Part shown: positions 21,701 to 29,821 of the stretch, piece after piece
Numbering within the stretch: position 1 is the stretch's first letter
How the letters are laid out: the number at the start of each line of letters is the position of its first letter
Source: Carboxylicivirga caseinilyticus
GTDB lineage: Bacteria; Bacteroidota; Bacteroidia; Bacteroidales; Marinilabiliaceae
NCBI GenBank assembly: GCA_025499705.1
Contig: JAFMVE010000004.1
Span: 62,001 to 126,000, forward strand
Direction of reading: 5' to 3'
Length of the DNA: 64,000 nucleotides
Program-made: the position numbers and the translations under genes
The notes under the pieces: model-generated
The model's database searches: none
The model's input: the letters and a program-made list of their open reading frames with translations, nothing else
What the model was told of the DNA's origin: nothing

Positions 21701-23339
21701 GGTGAGTTACATTTCGAACAGTGGAATGAATGGCCCCTTGGGTGCAGCTACAGGTGAAGCTGAAAATTTCACCATAAATGGTTCGTTACTTTATTTATCA
21801 GATGCCTCTTTTACAACTAACCGCGACATTACCATCGGAGCAAATGATGCAACAATATATACAAGTACTGGTATCACAATGACGATGGATGGATCATTCG
21901 CTGGAGAAGGAGAATTGATAAAAGATGGAACAGGAACATTATCTTTATCTGAAACTGGCACACATGCAGGTACAGTTATCAACAGTGGTAGTGTTTTGTT
22001 AAACTCCGAAACAGCTGAGATCAGTGGTTTAGGTTCTTCGGTCACTCTAAAAAATGCCACCTTGAAAATGTTTAATAGTGCTGGTTCTTATAGTAATATA
22101 TATTGGGACTTAATAGTACCGAATGGTTTTTCTGCCACATTAAACCTCGATAGCAGATGTTCAATGTTTGGTAGCCTAACAGGAGATGGAACACTTAACC
22201 TGGATATCCCTTATATAAGATCAGAATTATTTGGTGACTGGTCAGCTTTTACCGGACAAATTAATGCCACCACAACAAACGATGGTTGGTTAATTCTGGG
22301 TAATATAAATGGTTATGCCAATGCTGCCATTGATTTGGGTGATAATATTTTTGCAGTGTATCGCAACAGTAATGATGATATTATTGAGATAGGTGAATTA
22401 ACGGGAAGCTCAAGTTCTAAATTAGGTTCAGGAGGTGAAGGTTCAAATACAATCACCTGGAAGATTGGTGGTTTAGGAACTTCCGTAGAATTTAATGGAG
22501 TCATCAATAATACACAATTCAAAAATTCAGGATCTCAAACTGCCATCATTAAAACAGGTGGTGGACGCTGGACCTTAACAGGAAATAATACCTATACAGG
22601 AGGAACAGTAATTGAAAGAGGATCTGTCATTGCAGCAAATAGCTTTGGAAGTGCTACCGGTACAGGAGCCATTGAAGTAATGACTAACGCATCACTGGCT
22701 GGTACCGGAAGTGTGGCAGGTGCTGTAACACTTAACAACAGAGGCTATCTGTTGCCTGGATTATCGACACAAATTGGAACCTTAACACTAAACAGTGATT
22801 TAACTATTCTTGATGGAGGAAGGTATTACATTAAAGTAGATGCATCTACTGTTTCAAACGACAAGGTCGTAGTTAATGGTACAGCTGTATTAAACGGTAC
22901 TCTTTATATGACATTAACCAATGGAGCCTTTGCCAATGGTCAATCCTTTAATGTATTGGATGCAAATGCCATCACCGGCTCTTTTACAGCAATTAGTCCA
23001 ACATCACCAGGCACAGGCTTATATTGGGATACAACTAATTTATATACAACAGGTATCATAGCTGTAACCGATACACCTACGGGAATCTTTGATGCTGATT
23101 ATTCAGGAGTTCATATTTACCCGAATCCATCAGATGATAATTTCAACATTGATCTTTCTGACATTCAAGGCAAAGGTTTAATCTCAATTGAAAACCTGGA
23201 AGGTTCAGTTGTCTTAAATGATGTAATAGAAGGCGGAAGTGTTGTTACATGGTCATTAGGACATTTACCAACAGGAGTTTACCTGGTTAAAATACAGATT
23301 AACAACGAATACTATATTAATAAAATAATTGTTTCATAG
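18738..23339 (+). CDS. PL11 rhamnogalacturonan lyase with PATR stalk and T9SS domain (first copy)
   Basis: Secreted lyase expected to cut the rhamnose-galacturonate backbone of rhamnogalacturonan-I by beta-elimination. It has 1533 residues from ATG 18738, chosen because the signal peptide MKNLKLLIQTV to NTSAQ starts there; ATGs at 18711 and 18717 are alternatives. The PL11 domain covers about 25-610: MEVLDRGVLAIES, the calcium-site repeats DLDGDGQYE, DFDGDGKAE and DVDNDGCDE, GHGDALHVSDMDPDRPG and GDWREE. From about 625 to 1440 there are autotransporter-associated beta-strand (PATR) repeats such as LIKAGTGTLIL and NTYTGGTVIERGS. The last 80 residues are a T9SS sorting domain (VHIYPNPSDDNFNIDL). 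Near the catalytic face it reads RSNRDCGRCAAGD where the second copy reads GEDVGRGVAGD, so the two differ in the substrate cleft. Confidence 0.9.
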   Translation: MKNLKLLIQTVMMIIAFGLYQNTSAQRKMEVLDRGVLAIESGSNIYVGWRISATELRNVAFNVYRDGTKINSTPITGASNYLDTSGSSAAMYSVSAIIDGIEQPVSDEVPVWTSQYLDIPINETYGAIDKYELNDASVGDLDGDGQYEVIIKRVAADQSVGATYFNLIEAYKLDGTYLWTIDMGPNINDKTELNFLVYDFDGDGKAEVATRTSDGFTDGTGTYVGDRDGDGTINYRYSLVDNSGTLYRTEGPDYVSIFEGATGKELAWDYYIELDPISQWGTPGMHLAQYAHRANKCMWTVAYLDGKKPSMVNGRGIYHRIKMEAWDWDGTNLTKRWAFDSDPGGVATSYTGQGNHNLSCGDVDNDGCDEIVYGAMVVNNDGSGLYSTGFGHGDALHVSDMDPDRPGLETWQCLEGSEYWGVTLRSSADGELHIRYRSNRDCGRCAAGDINPDYDGWEVWGATESPMYNVDGEVVGANNVPMNYMIWWDGDLSREFMDYSSFSSEIGYGTPQISKYNPSTLDNYAVLTATGMATVNHSKGNPCLQADVIGDWREEMIVRSIDNSKLRIYTSTDVTDFRMPTLMHEPQYRIAVAWQNNSYNQPPHTGIYLGNETEEAVPYPIINDKIAWVSGPDWGSGSSSWNDEDGNSISYSDGANVLFDYNGNNTSSVNITNTVSPRSVTVFSQNDYTFEGTGKLSGDMELIKAGTGTLILNSNHDYTGTTKLYNGKLIINQAITGSKAEVGMFGELLLNGTIGNGVTVMSRGKLKIGSTEGIVGNGVIQNGLTLNEGSKTYFDLTMDPVGTNDAISLSGDLTIEGICNFYFNRLEGSLDPGSYDLITFDGTFNGSVDDIQILNINDVACQLVVADGKLTLEVLEVREATDIIWTGGTSNIWDFAGAYNWLNSDVDDWFLGNDNVTFNDDATRTTVNITEIVPIGSMVVNASSNFTFDGEGMISGTGGLTKSGFGQLKINNVNDFTGPVSLNGGLVQVSYISNSGMNGPLGAATGEAENFTINGSLLYLSDASFTTNRDITIGANDATIYTSTGITMTMDGSFAGEGELIKDGTGTLSLSETGTHAGTVINSGSVLLNSETAEISGLGSSVTLKNATLKMFNSAGSYSNIYWDLIVPNGFSATLNLDSRCSMFGSLTGDGTLNLDIPYIRSELFGDWSAFTGQINATTTNDGWLILGNINGYANAAIDLGDNIFAVYRNSNDDIIEIGELTGSSSSKLGSGGEGSNTITWKIGGLGTSVEFNGVINNTQFKNSGSQTAIIKTGGGRWTLTGNNTYTGGTVIERGSVIAANSFGSATGTGAIEVMTNASLAGTGSVAGAVTLNNRGYLLPGLSTQIGTLTLNSDLTILDGGRYYIKVDASTVSNDKVVVNGTAVLNGTLYMTLTNGAFANGQSFNVLDANAITGSFTAISPTSPGTGLYWDTTNLYTTGIIAVTDTPTGIFDADYSGVHIYPNPSDDNFNIDLSDIQGKGLISIENLEGSVVLNDVIEGGSVVTWSLGHLPTGVYLVKIQINNEYYINKIIVS

Positions 23340-23345
23340 ATACTT

Positions 23346-23379
23346 ATCTCCTTTGATCAAATTATTGATCAAAGGAGAT
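23346..23379 (+). repeat. Perfect 15-bp hairpin between the two PL11 genes
   Basis: ATCTCCTTTGATCAA, ATTA loop, and the exact complement. It begins 6 bases after the first PL11 stop codon. There is no T-run after it (TGCATTGC follows), so it is not a standard terminator; it may stabilise the upstream mRNA or cause partial termination. Confidence 0.7.
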
Positions 23380-23401
23380 TGCATTGCAATTTAAATCCTT
23401 T

Positions 23402-26400
23402 ATGAAAAAATTCTACACATATTTCTGCACAGCATTACTGTGGGCTATGCTACCTTTCTTGTCAATTGCACAACGACAAATAGAGAATCTGGATCGTGGA
23501 GTTGTTGCTGTCAGAACGAGTACCAGTGAAGTTTTTATTAGTTGGCGATGGTTGGGTACTGAAGATGAAAATATTTCATTTAACATCTATCGCGACGATA
23601 CCAAAATAAACACCACTCCTATTACCCAAACTACAAATTTTGTTGATAATTCATCAGCTGTTGCCCAATATTCAGTAGCTGCAGTAATTGATGATGTTGA
23701 ACAGGCTAAGTCAACTCCGGTTGATATCTGGGATAACCAATACCTCGAAGTTAATTTGAATCGTCCATCAGGAGGAACAACACCTGATGGTGTATCCTAT
23801 ACATATTCTCCCAACGATTGTAGTGTGGGTGATTTGGATGGTGATGGTCAGTACGAGATTATCGTAAAATGGGATCCATCCAACTCAAAAGACAATTCAC
23901 AATCGGGATACACTGGAAATGTTTTTCTCGATGCTTACAAATTTGATGGAACACAATTGTGGAGAATTGATTTGGGTATCAACATAAGAGCAGGTGCTCA
24001 CTATACTCAGTTTTTGGTTTACGATTTTGATGGTGATGGCATTGCTGAACTTGCATGTAAAACTGCTCCGGGTACAAAGGATAACTCCGGTAATTATATA
24101 AATACAGGGCCGGCTGCATCGGCTGATCATTCAGCTGATTACAGAAATACAGGAGGCTATATTTTGTCAGGTCCCGAATACCTTACTGTTTTTAGTGGAG
24201 AAAACGGATACGAAATGGCAACTGTTTATTACACTCCGGCAAGAGGTAGTGTAAGCAGCTGGGGTGATAGTTATGGAAACAGGGTTGACCGATTTTTAGC
24301 CTGTGTAGCTTATTTGGATGGAGAACATCCAAGTTTGGTAATGACTCGTGGATATTATACCCGTTCAGTTCTGTCAGCATGGGATTGGAATGGAACAGAA
24401 TTAACTCAACGATGGATTTTCGATAGTAACGATTCTGGTAACAGTGCATATTACGGACAAGGAAATCATAACTTAAGTGTCGCTGATGTTGATCAGGATG
24501 GTAAAGATGAAATAATATACGGTTCATGTACCATCAACGATGATGGTACAGGCCTTTATTCAACTGGTTTAGGACATGGTGATGCCTTACATGTTTCTGA
24601 TATGGATCCTGATCGTCCTGGTCTGGAAGTCTTTATGCCTCACGAAGAAGCTGGTAATGGAATGACCTATCGTGATGCTGCCACAGGAGAAGTTCTTTGG
24701 CAGATAAAAGCCCCTGGCGAAGATGTAGGTCGTGGTGTTGCAGGTGATATCAGCCCGGATTACAGAGGCTATGAACGTTGGTCTTCAACAGGAGATGGAG
24801 CTTACAGTATTGACGGAGATTTGATTGGTGGAAAAACCGCTATGAATTTTCTTATCTGGTGGGATGATGATCTGACAAGAGAACTATTGGATGGTACAAA
24901 TATCAGCAAGTACAATGTTGGCACCTTACTTACAGCATTTAATTGTAGTTCTAATAACTCAACCAAAGCAACACCAAATCTGTCAGGCGATATTTTGGGT
25001 GACTGGCGCGAAGAAGTTATTTTCAGAACAACAGACAATACAAAACTTAGAATTTATACAACTACCAATGAAACTTCATACCGTTTCAGAACATTAATGC
25101 ACGATCCTCAGTATCGTTTGGCTATTGCATGGCAAAATGTTGGGTATAACCAACCACCACATCCCGGATTCTTTCTGGGTACAGATATGGATACTCCTCC
25201 CCTGGCTCCTATTGCTCAGGCAAAATTAAAATGGGATGGTTCAGCAGGATTCAACTGGGATGTGAACGCCTCATCTAACTGGAAATTAGCCAATGGTACT
25301 ACATCGGTATTTAATAATGATGATGATGTTATATTCTCGATATCGGGCAATAACACATCAGCTGTTTTAATTAACGAAACTGTAAGTCCATCAAAAGTGA
25401 CAGTTATCAACCCTAATGATTATACCTTTAGTGGAACAGGTGGGTTAAGCGGTTCGATGGATTTAATAAAAAGTGGAGCCGGTTCATTGGTTATAAATAC
25501 CGCAAATAATTACACTGGTAAAACATTGGTTTCTGAAGGACTTTTACAAGTTAATGGAAACATAGCAACAAGTGAAACAACCATTGAAGGCAAAGGTGAA
25601 ATAACAGGTAATGGAACAACTGGAAGTCTTAACCTTTTATCCGGAGCAAAAATCTGGGTAGGTGATTACACTCAGGCTTCATCTACTCAAATAAATGGAA
25701 ACCTTCTGGCTAGTGACAATACCAGCTTTGAATTTGATTTAAGCGATGATCCAACAGGAACAACAAAATCAAACGATCAGATTATTATTGATGGTGATTT
25801 ATCCCTGGGCGAGAATATAACTTTTAATGTAAGTAAACCGGATGGTAAATTAAGTGATGGTACCTATACACTTCTTTCGTTTACAGGATCGTTTACAGGA
25901 TCGGTAGATAATATATCACTTGTTGGAATCAGAGAATTGGTGACAAGCGTTGAATTATCCGGTCAGTCGATTGTACTTATTACAACCTTAGTTCGCGACC
26001 CCGCCTCAATTGTTTGGGATGGAACAACCAATAACAGCTGGGACTACCTCAATAATACCAATTGGTTGAACAATGGTGTAAGCGATTTCTTTACTTATGG
26101 TGATTATGTATTGTTTGATGACAGTGGAAATACAACTGTTAATGTCGCAGATGATGTACCTATCGGAGGTATGGAAGTGAGTGCTTCTACTACCTACAAA
26201 TTTACAGGAACAGGAACCATCAGTGGCACTGGAGGTTTATTGAAATCCGGAACCGGATATTTAATAATGAATGAAGCAAACACATTTACAGGTAATGTAG
26301 AATTACGAGCTGGCTTAACCAGTGTTACCAACTTAAGTAACATTGGAAGTCCGGGTAGTTTGGGTAGTGGAAGTAATGATCCTGCCAGTATCTACCTTAA

Positions 26401-27982
26401 CGGCGGAAGTATTTATTATACAGGAGACCAAAGTACTACCAACCGGGGCATTACCATTGGTGAAAGTAATGGAGATTTTTATACAGTCGGTAGTTCAGAG
26501 GTATCCCTTGATGGTGTAATAACAGGAACCGGGAACTTTACAAAAAGAGGTACTGGTAAACTTAACCTTTCGGCTGCCAATACAATAAGTGGACCTGTTA
26601 CATTAACCGAAGGTACCATTGCACTAACATCAGAAAACGCCAATTCTTATGGTCTGGGAACAGATAAGGTGATAATAAAAGATGCTACCTTAAACATGTT
26701 TAACAGTACCGGTACTTACAGCAATATTTATTGGGATTTAGAAGTTCCTGCCGGATATACCGCCACCATCAATATGGATGGACGTTGCGAACATTATGGT
26801 GATGCTACCGGAGAGGGAACACTTAACCTCGTTCTTCCTTTCTCACGTGTTCATCTGAATGGAGACTGGTCAGCTTATGCTGGACAGATTAATGCAAGTG
26901 CTTCCCCTATTTCAGTCTATGGTAACTGGTTCGTTGTTGGAAACAGCACCGGTTTCCCTAATGCTTCTGTCTATCTGGACAATGACGTTTTTGCCGTTTA
27001 CAAAAACAGTTCTGATGCTACAATTGAAATTGGTGAATTAACAGGTTCAAGCTCATCTGTATTAGGATCTGGTGGACAAGGAGCCAACACAATTACTTGG
27101 AAAATTGGTGGTAAAAGAACTTCGGTTGCTTTTGATGGAAAAATCTCAAATGATCAGTATAAAAACACCGGCTCACAAACTGCCATTATTAAAACTGGTT
27201 CAGGAAGATGGACACTTACTAATGCCAACACATATACCGGTGGTACTGTTATCGAACAAGGAACCATTATTGCAGCTAATACTTCAGGCAGTGCAACAGG
27301 TACTGGCCCTGTCACAGTTTATACAAATTCAAGTCTGGCCGGAACAGGCTATGTTTCCGGAGCTGTCACAGTAAATAACAGGGCTTACATTATGCCTGGA
27401 ATAAGCCCTGCATATGGTAATTTAACGATTAATAATAACCTTACGTTTTTAACAGGAGCCCGTTTATACATTAAAACGGATGCAACTGCTGGTATATGCG
27501 ATAAGGTTACTGTTAACGGAACTTACACAATTGCAGGAACCTTATACATGGTTTTAAATAATGGAAGCTTTGCAAATGGTCAATCATATCAGGTATTGGA
27601 TGCATCATCCGTTTCCGGATCATTCGATGCCATAAGTCCATCTTCACCTGGAGATGGATTATATTGGGATACTTCAGAATTATATACTAACGGAATTATT
27701 AAGGTAACAAATGTTGCAACGGCAATTACACCTGTTGAGGCAAATGATAACATTCGCATTTATCCAAATCCTGTAGAAGATCTACTTTATATAGAAGTTT
27801 TGGATAATAACATTCCTGCAAAGATTGAAATAAGGGATGTATCAGGCAGGACTATTAAACATCTAGTTGGTAATAATGGAAGTAATTACAAGATTGATTT
27901 CAGCAATCATAACAAGGGAATTTATTTTGTCATTATTACTGTAAACGAGCAATTATTAATAAAGAAAATAGTTAAAGAATAA
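23402..27982 (+). CDS. PL11 rhamnogalacturonan lyase with PATR stalk and T9SS domain (second copy)
   Basis: Second PL11 rhamnogalacturonan lyase, 1526 residues from ATG 23402 (signal peptide MKKFYTYFCTALLW to SIAQ; an ATG at 23384 is the alternative). The lyase domain covers about 22-600 with IENLDRGVVAVRT, DLDGDGQYE, DFDGDGIAE, DVDQDGKDE, GHGDALHVSDMDPDRPG, RDAATGEVLW and GDWREE. PATR-type repeats fill about 605-1430 (NANTYTGGTVIEQGT), and the C-terminus is a T9SS sorting domain (IRIYPNPVEDLLYIEV). The layout and much of the PATR sequence match the first copy, so this is a tandem duplication that has diverged. In Bacillus, the PL11 pair YesW and YesX divide endo and exo work; a similar split here is inference. 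Confidence 0.9.
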   Translation: MKKFYTYFCTALLWAMLPFLSIAQRQIENLDRGVVAVRTSTSEVFISWRWLGTEDENISFNIYRDDTKINTTPITQTTNFVDNSSAVAQYSVAAVIDDVEQAKSTPVDIWDNQYLEVNLNRPSGGTTPDGVSYTYSPNDCSVGDLDGDGQYEIIVKWDPSNSKDNSQSGYTGNVFLDAYKFDGTQLWRIDLGINIRAGAHYTQFLVYDFDGDGIAELACKTAPGTKDNSGNYINTGPAASADHSADYRNTGGYILSGPEYLTVFSGENGYEMATVYYTPARGSVSSWGDSYGNRVDRFLACVAYLDGEHPSLVMTRGYYTRSVLSAWDWNGTELTQRWIFDSNDSGNSAYYGQGNHNLSVADVDQDGKDEIIYGSCTINDDGTGLYSTGLGHGDALHVSDMDPDRPGLEVFMPHEEAGNGMTYRDAATGEVLWQIKAPGEDVGRGVAGDISPDYRGYERWSSTGDGAYSIDGDLIGGKTAMNFLIWWDDDLTRELLDGTNISKYNVGTLLTAFNCSSNNSTKATPNLSGDILGDWREEVIFRTTDNTKLRIYTTTNETSYRFRTLMHDPQYRLAIAWQNVGYNQPPHPGFFLGTDMDTPPLAPIAQAKLKWDGSAGFNWDVNASSNWKLANGTTSVFNNDDDVIFSISGNNTSAVLINETVSPSKVTVINPNDYTFSGTGGLSGSMDLIKSGAGSLVINTANNYTGKTLVSEGLLQVNGNIATSETTIEGKGEITGNGTTGSLNLLSGAKIWVGDYTQASSTQINGNLLASDNTSFEFDLSDDPTGTTKSNDQIIIDGDLSLGENITFNVSKPDGKLSDGTYTLLSFTGSFTGSVDNISLVGIRELVTSVELSGQSIVLITTLVRDPASIVWDGTTNNSWDYLNNTNWLNNGVSDFFTYGDYVLFDDSGNTTVNVADDVPIGGMEVSASTTYKFTGTGTISGTGGLLKSGTGYLIMNEANTFTGNVELRAGLTSVTNLSNIGSPGSLGSGSNDPASIYLNGGSIYYTGDQSTTNRGITIGESNGDFYTVGSSEVSLDGVITGTGNFTKRGTGKLNLSAANTISGPVTLTEGTIALTSENANSYGLGTDKVIIKDATLNMFNSTGTYSNIYWDLEVPAGYTATINMDGRCEHYGDATGEGTLNLVLPFSRVHLNGDWSAYAGQINASASPISVYGNWFVVGNSTGFPNASVYLDNDVFAVYKNSSDATIEIGELTGSSSSVLGSGGQGANTITWKIGGKRTSVAFDGKISNDQYKNTGSQTAIIKTGSGRWTLTNANTYTGGTVIEQGTIIAANTSGSATGTGPVTVYTNSSLAGTGYVSGAVTVNNRAYIMPGISPAYGNLTINNNLTFLTGARLYIKTDATAGICDKVTVNGTYTIAGTLYMVLNNGSFANGQSYQVLDASSVSGSFDAISPSSPGDGLYWDTSELYTNGIIKVTNVATAITPVEANDNIRIYPNPVEDLLYIEVLDNNIPAKIEIRDVSGRTIKHLVGNNGSNYKIDFSNHNKGIYFVIITVNEQLLIKKIVKE

Positions 27983-28090
27983 GCAGATAGTATGTTTCAC
28001 AGGCATGAGATTAACAGTTTCTTTTATTTCATGTATGACTATTTAAAGATTGAAATAAACAGTATTGAATACAACAATTAAATCATATTT

Positions 28091-29608
28091 ATGAATAACA
28101 AACAAAATAGGAAACTAATTCAATTAATTGCATTCCTGATGCTGTTACTCATTCTTATGGCCTGTGAAACAAAGACTGCAACAACACAATCTGCAAAGCC
28201 TAACATCATTTTTTTGATGGATGATCAGCATCGGCATGATGCTATAGGTATTGTAGATTCAACAATGTACACACCGGCACTTGACAAACTAGCTAAAGAA
28301 GGGATTCGTTTTACCCAGGCTGTTTGTCAGGCACCAATGTGTGTTGCCAGCCGAAATTCAATGATGTTCGGAATGTATCCGAACCAGGTTGGTATCGTAA
28401 GAAATGAACACGGATTAAGAGATTCTTTATTGCCTGCAAAAACACTGGCACAGTTATTTCAGGATGCAGGCTATGAAACAGCTGGTTTTGGAAAAACCCA
28501 TTGGGGAACCAGTTCTCAACCATTTATTCCGTCAACCCGTGGTTTTGAAACTCGTTATATTGGTGAATGTCGCGAAGAAGGAGCCGTTATGATGATTGAC
28601 GTTGCTCCTGATCGTAAAGAAAGATACAACGAAGAAGTTAAAGAGTACGGAGGTGGCGAAGAAAAACCATTAGGATATATAGGTAGAACCAGTGGAATCG
28701 CTGAAGGTGACCATCGTGATGGCTGGGTGTTCGAGCAATGTTTGAATTACATTAATAATCGACAGGACGAAAGACCGCTTTTCCTGTATTTATCATTTTT
28801 AAAACCACATGCCGGACATAATGTCCCTGAAGGATACGAATCTCATTACGATCTTGAAAACACTGAATATGCAGAACAACCTTTCTGGGATGAAGATCAC
28901 TCAGAACATGCATTTGGGGTAAACAGAAGAGATATGTATATCAACTTCTGGAAAGATGCAACAGAAGAACAGTGGAAAGAAATGACCTTGCGATACAAAG
29001 CTAACTGCTCATGGACTGACCATATGTTTAAGCGAACTCTGGCTGCCCTCGATGAGAAAAACCTTTTAGATAATGCAATCATTATCTATGTTTCAGATCA
29101 TGGCGAGATGCTGGGTGAGCGCTATTATCGATTTAATAAGTATTGCCTTTACGAATCAAGTGTAAGGGTTCCGTTTATAATCTCAGGAAAAGCACTCCCA
29201 AAAGAATTAATGGGCAAAGAAGATAGTCGTAATGCAGAACTGATTGATGTTCTTCCAACCCTACTTTCAGCTGCTAACATTGAAATACCTCAAAGTGCAA
29301 TGGGAATAAACCTGCTCGACACAAATACAAGCCGACAAGGAAGTTTTTGTGCACTGCACGAAAAGAAAGATCAGGCAGCGTTTATGTGGCGAAATGCACA
29401 ACATAAACTCATATTGGTGATGAACCGGAAAAGTAATTTAAGCGAATACAATAAGGATGATATCATTGATGGTGAGTTTTACGATCTGGAAAATGATCCA
29501 CAGGAATGGAATAATAAATATCATTCATCCGAAAGTGATCCAATAATGACTAGAATGAAGGATGAATTGCTGAATCACTTAAAATCACAGGTTAAAAGCA
29601 AAATATAA
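28091..29608 (+). CDS. Formylglycine-dependent sulfatase, lipoprotein
   Basis: Type I sulfatase of 505 residues that would remove sulfate esters from a sugar. The lipobox Cys is at residue 25 (LMAC). Metal-binding Asp44-Asp45 sit in IIFLMDDQHRHD. The formylglycine site is Cys84 in MCVASRNS, a C-x-A-S-R form of the usual C-x-P-S-R; a maturation enzyme (FGE or anSME), not in this window, must modify it. GKTHWG and SDHGEMLGE supply the other conserved active-site residues. The C-terminal YDLENDPQEWNN is the usual sulfatase ending. It sits inside the pectin enzyme block, 108 bases after the second lyase, which suggests a sulfated pectin-like substrate. The target sugar and sulfatase subfamily cannot be read from the sequence. 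Confidence 0.9.
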   Translation: MNNKQNRKLIQLIAFLMLLLILMACETKTATTQSAKPNIIFLMDDQHRHDAIGIVDSTMYTPALDKLAKEGIRFTQAVCQAPMCVASRNSMMFGMYPNQVGIVRNEHGLRDSLLPAKTLAQLFQDAGYETAGFGKTHWGTSSQPFIPSTRGFETRYIGECREEGAVMMIDVAPDRKERYNEEVKEYGGGEEKPLGYIGRTSGIAEGDHRDGWVFEQCLNYINNRQDERPLFLYLSFLKPHAGHNVPEGYESHYDLENTEYAEQPFWDEDHSEHAFGVNRRDMYINFWKDATEEQWKEMTLRYKANCSWTDHMFKRTLAALDEKNLLDNAIIIYVSDHGEMLGERYYRFNKYCLYESSVRVPFIISGKALPKELMGKEDSRNAELIDVLPTLLSAANIEIPQSAMGINLLDTNTSRQGSFCALHEKKDQAAFMWRNAQHKLILVMNRKSNLSEYNKDDIIDGEFYDLENDPQEWNNKYHSSESDPIMTRMKDELLNHLKSQVKSKI

Positions 29609-29787
29609 TCAGAGAAATAACACAAATTAATCAAATTATATAACAAAAGTTACATAAGCACTAAAACCAATAATACTGTAATTACATTGAATGCCGGATT
29701 ATAAAACAGGGTAGCAAAATTTAAAGGTCTTTGCACAATTTTCCATTTCGCTACAATTCATCGGCAAGTATTTTTACATTAAAATAA

Positions 29788-29802
29788 ATGAGCATTGCTC
29801 AT
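29788..29802. promoter_or_regulatory. Palindrome upstream of the three-domain enzyme gene
   Basis: ATGAGCA-T-TGCTCAT, a 7-bp perfect inverted repeat 20 bases before the start codon. It could be an operator or an RNA hairpin near the start. The 213-base gap before this gene suggests an internal promoter, but no exact promoter match was found. Confidence 0.3.
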
Positions 29803-29821
29803 ACTGAATTTGACAAAAACT

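Noticed and set aside
24192..24527. Minus-strand open frame of 111 codons inside the second PL11 gene
   Set aside because: It lies fully antisense to a well-supported lyase domain, has no recognisable domain and no promoter; a shadow frame.
18738..27982. Type V autotransporters, suggested by PATR repeats
   Set aside because: No C-terminal barrel is present; both proteins end in a T9SS sorting domain.
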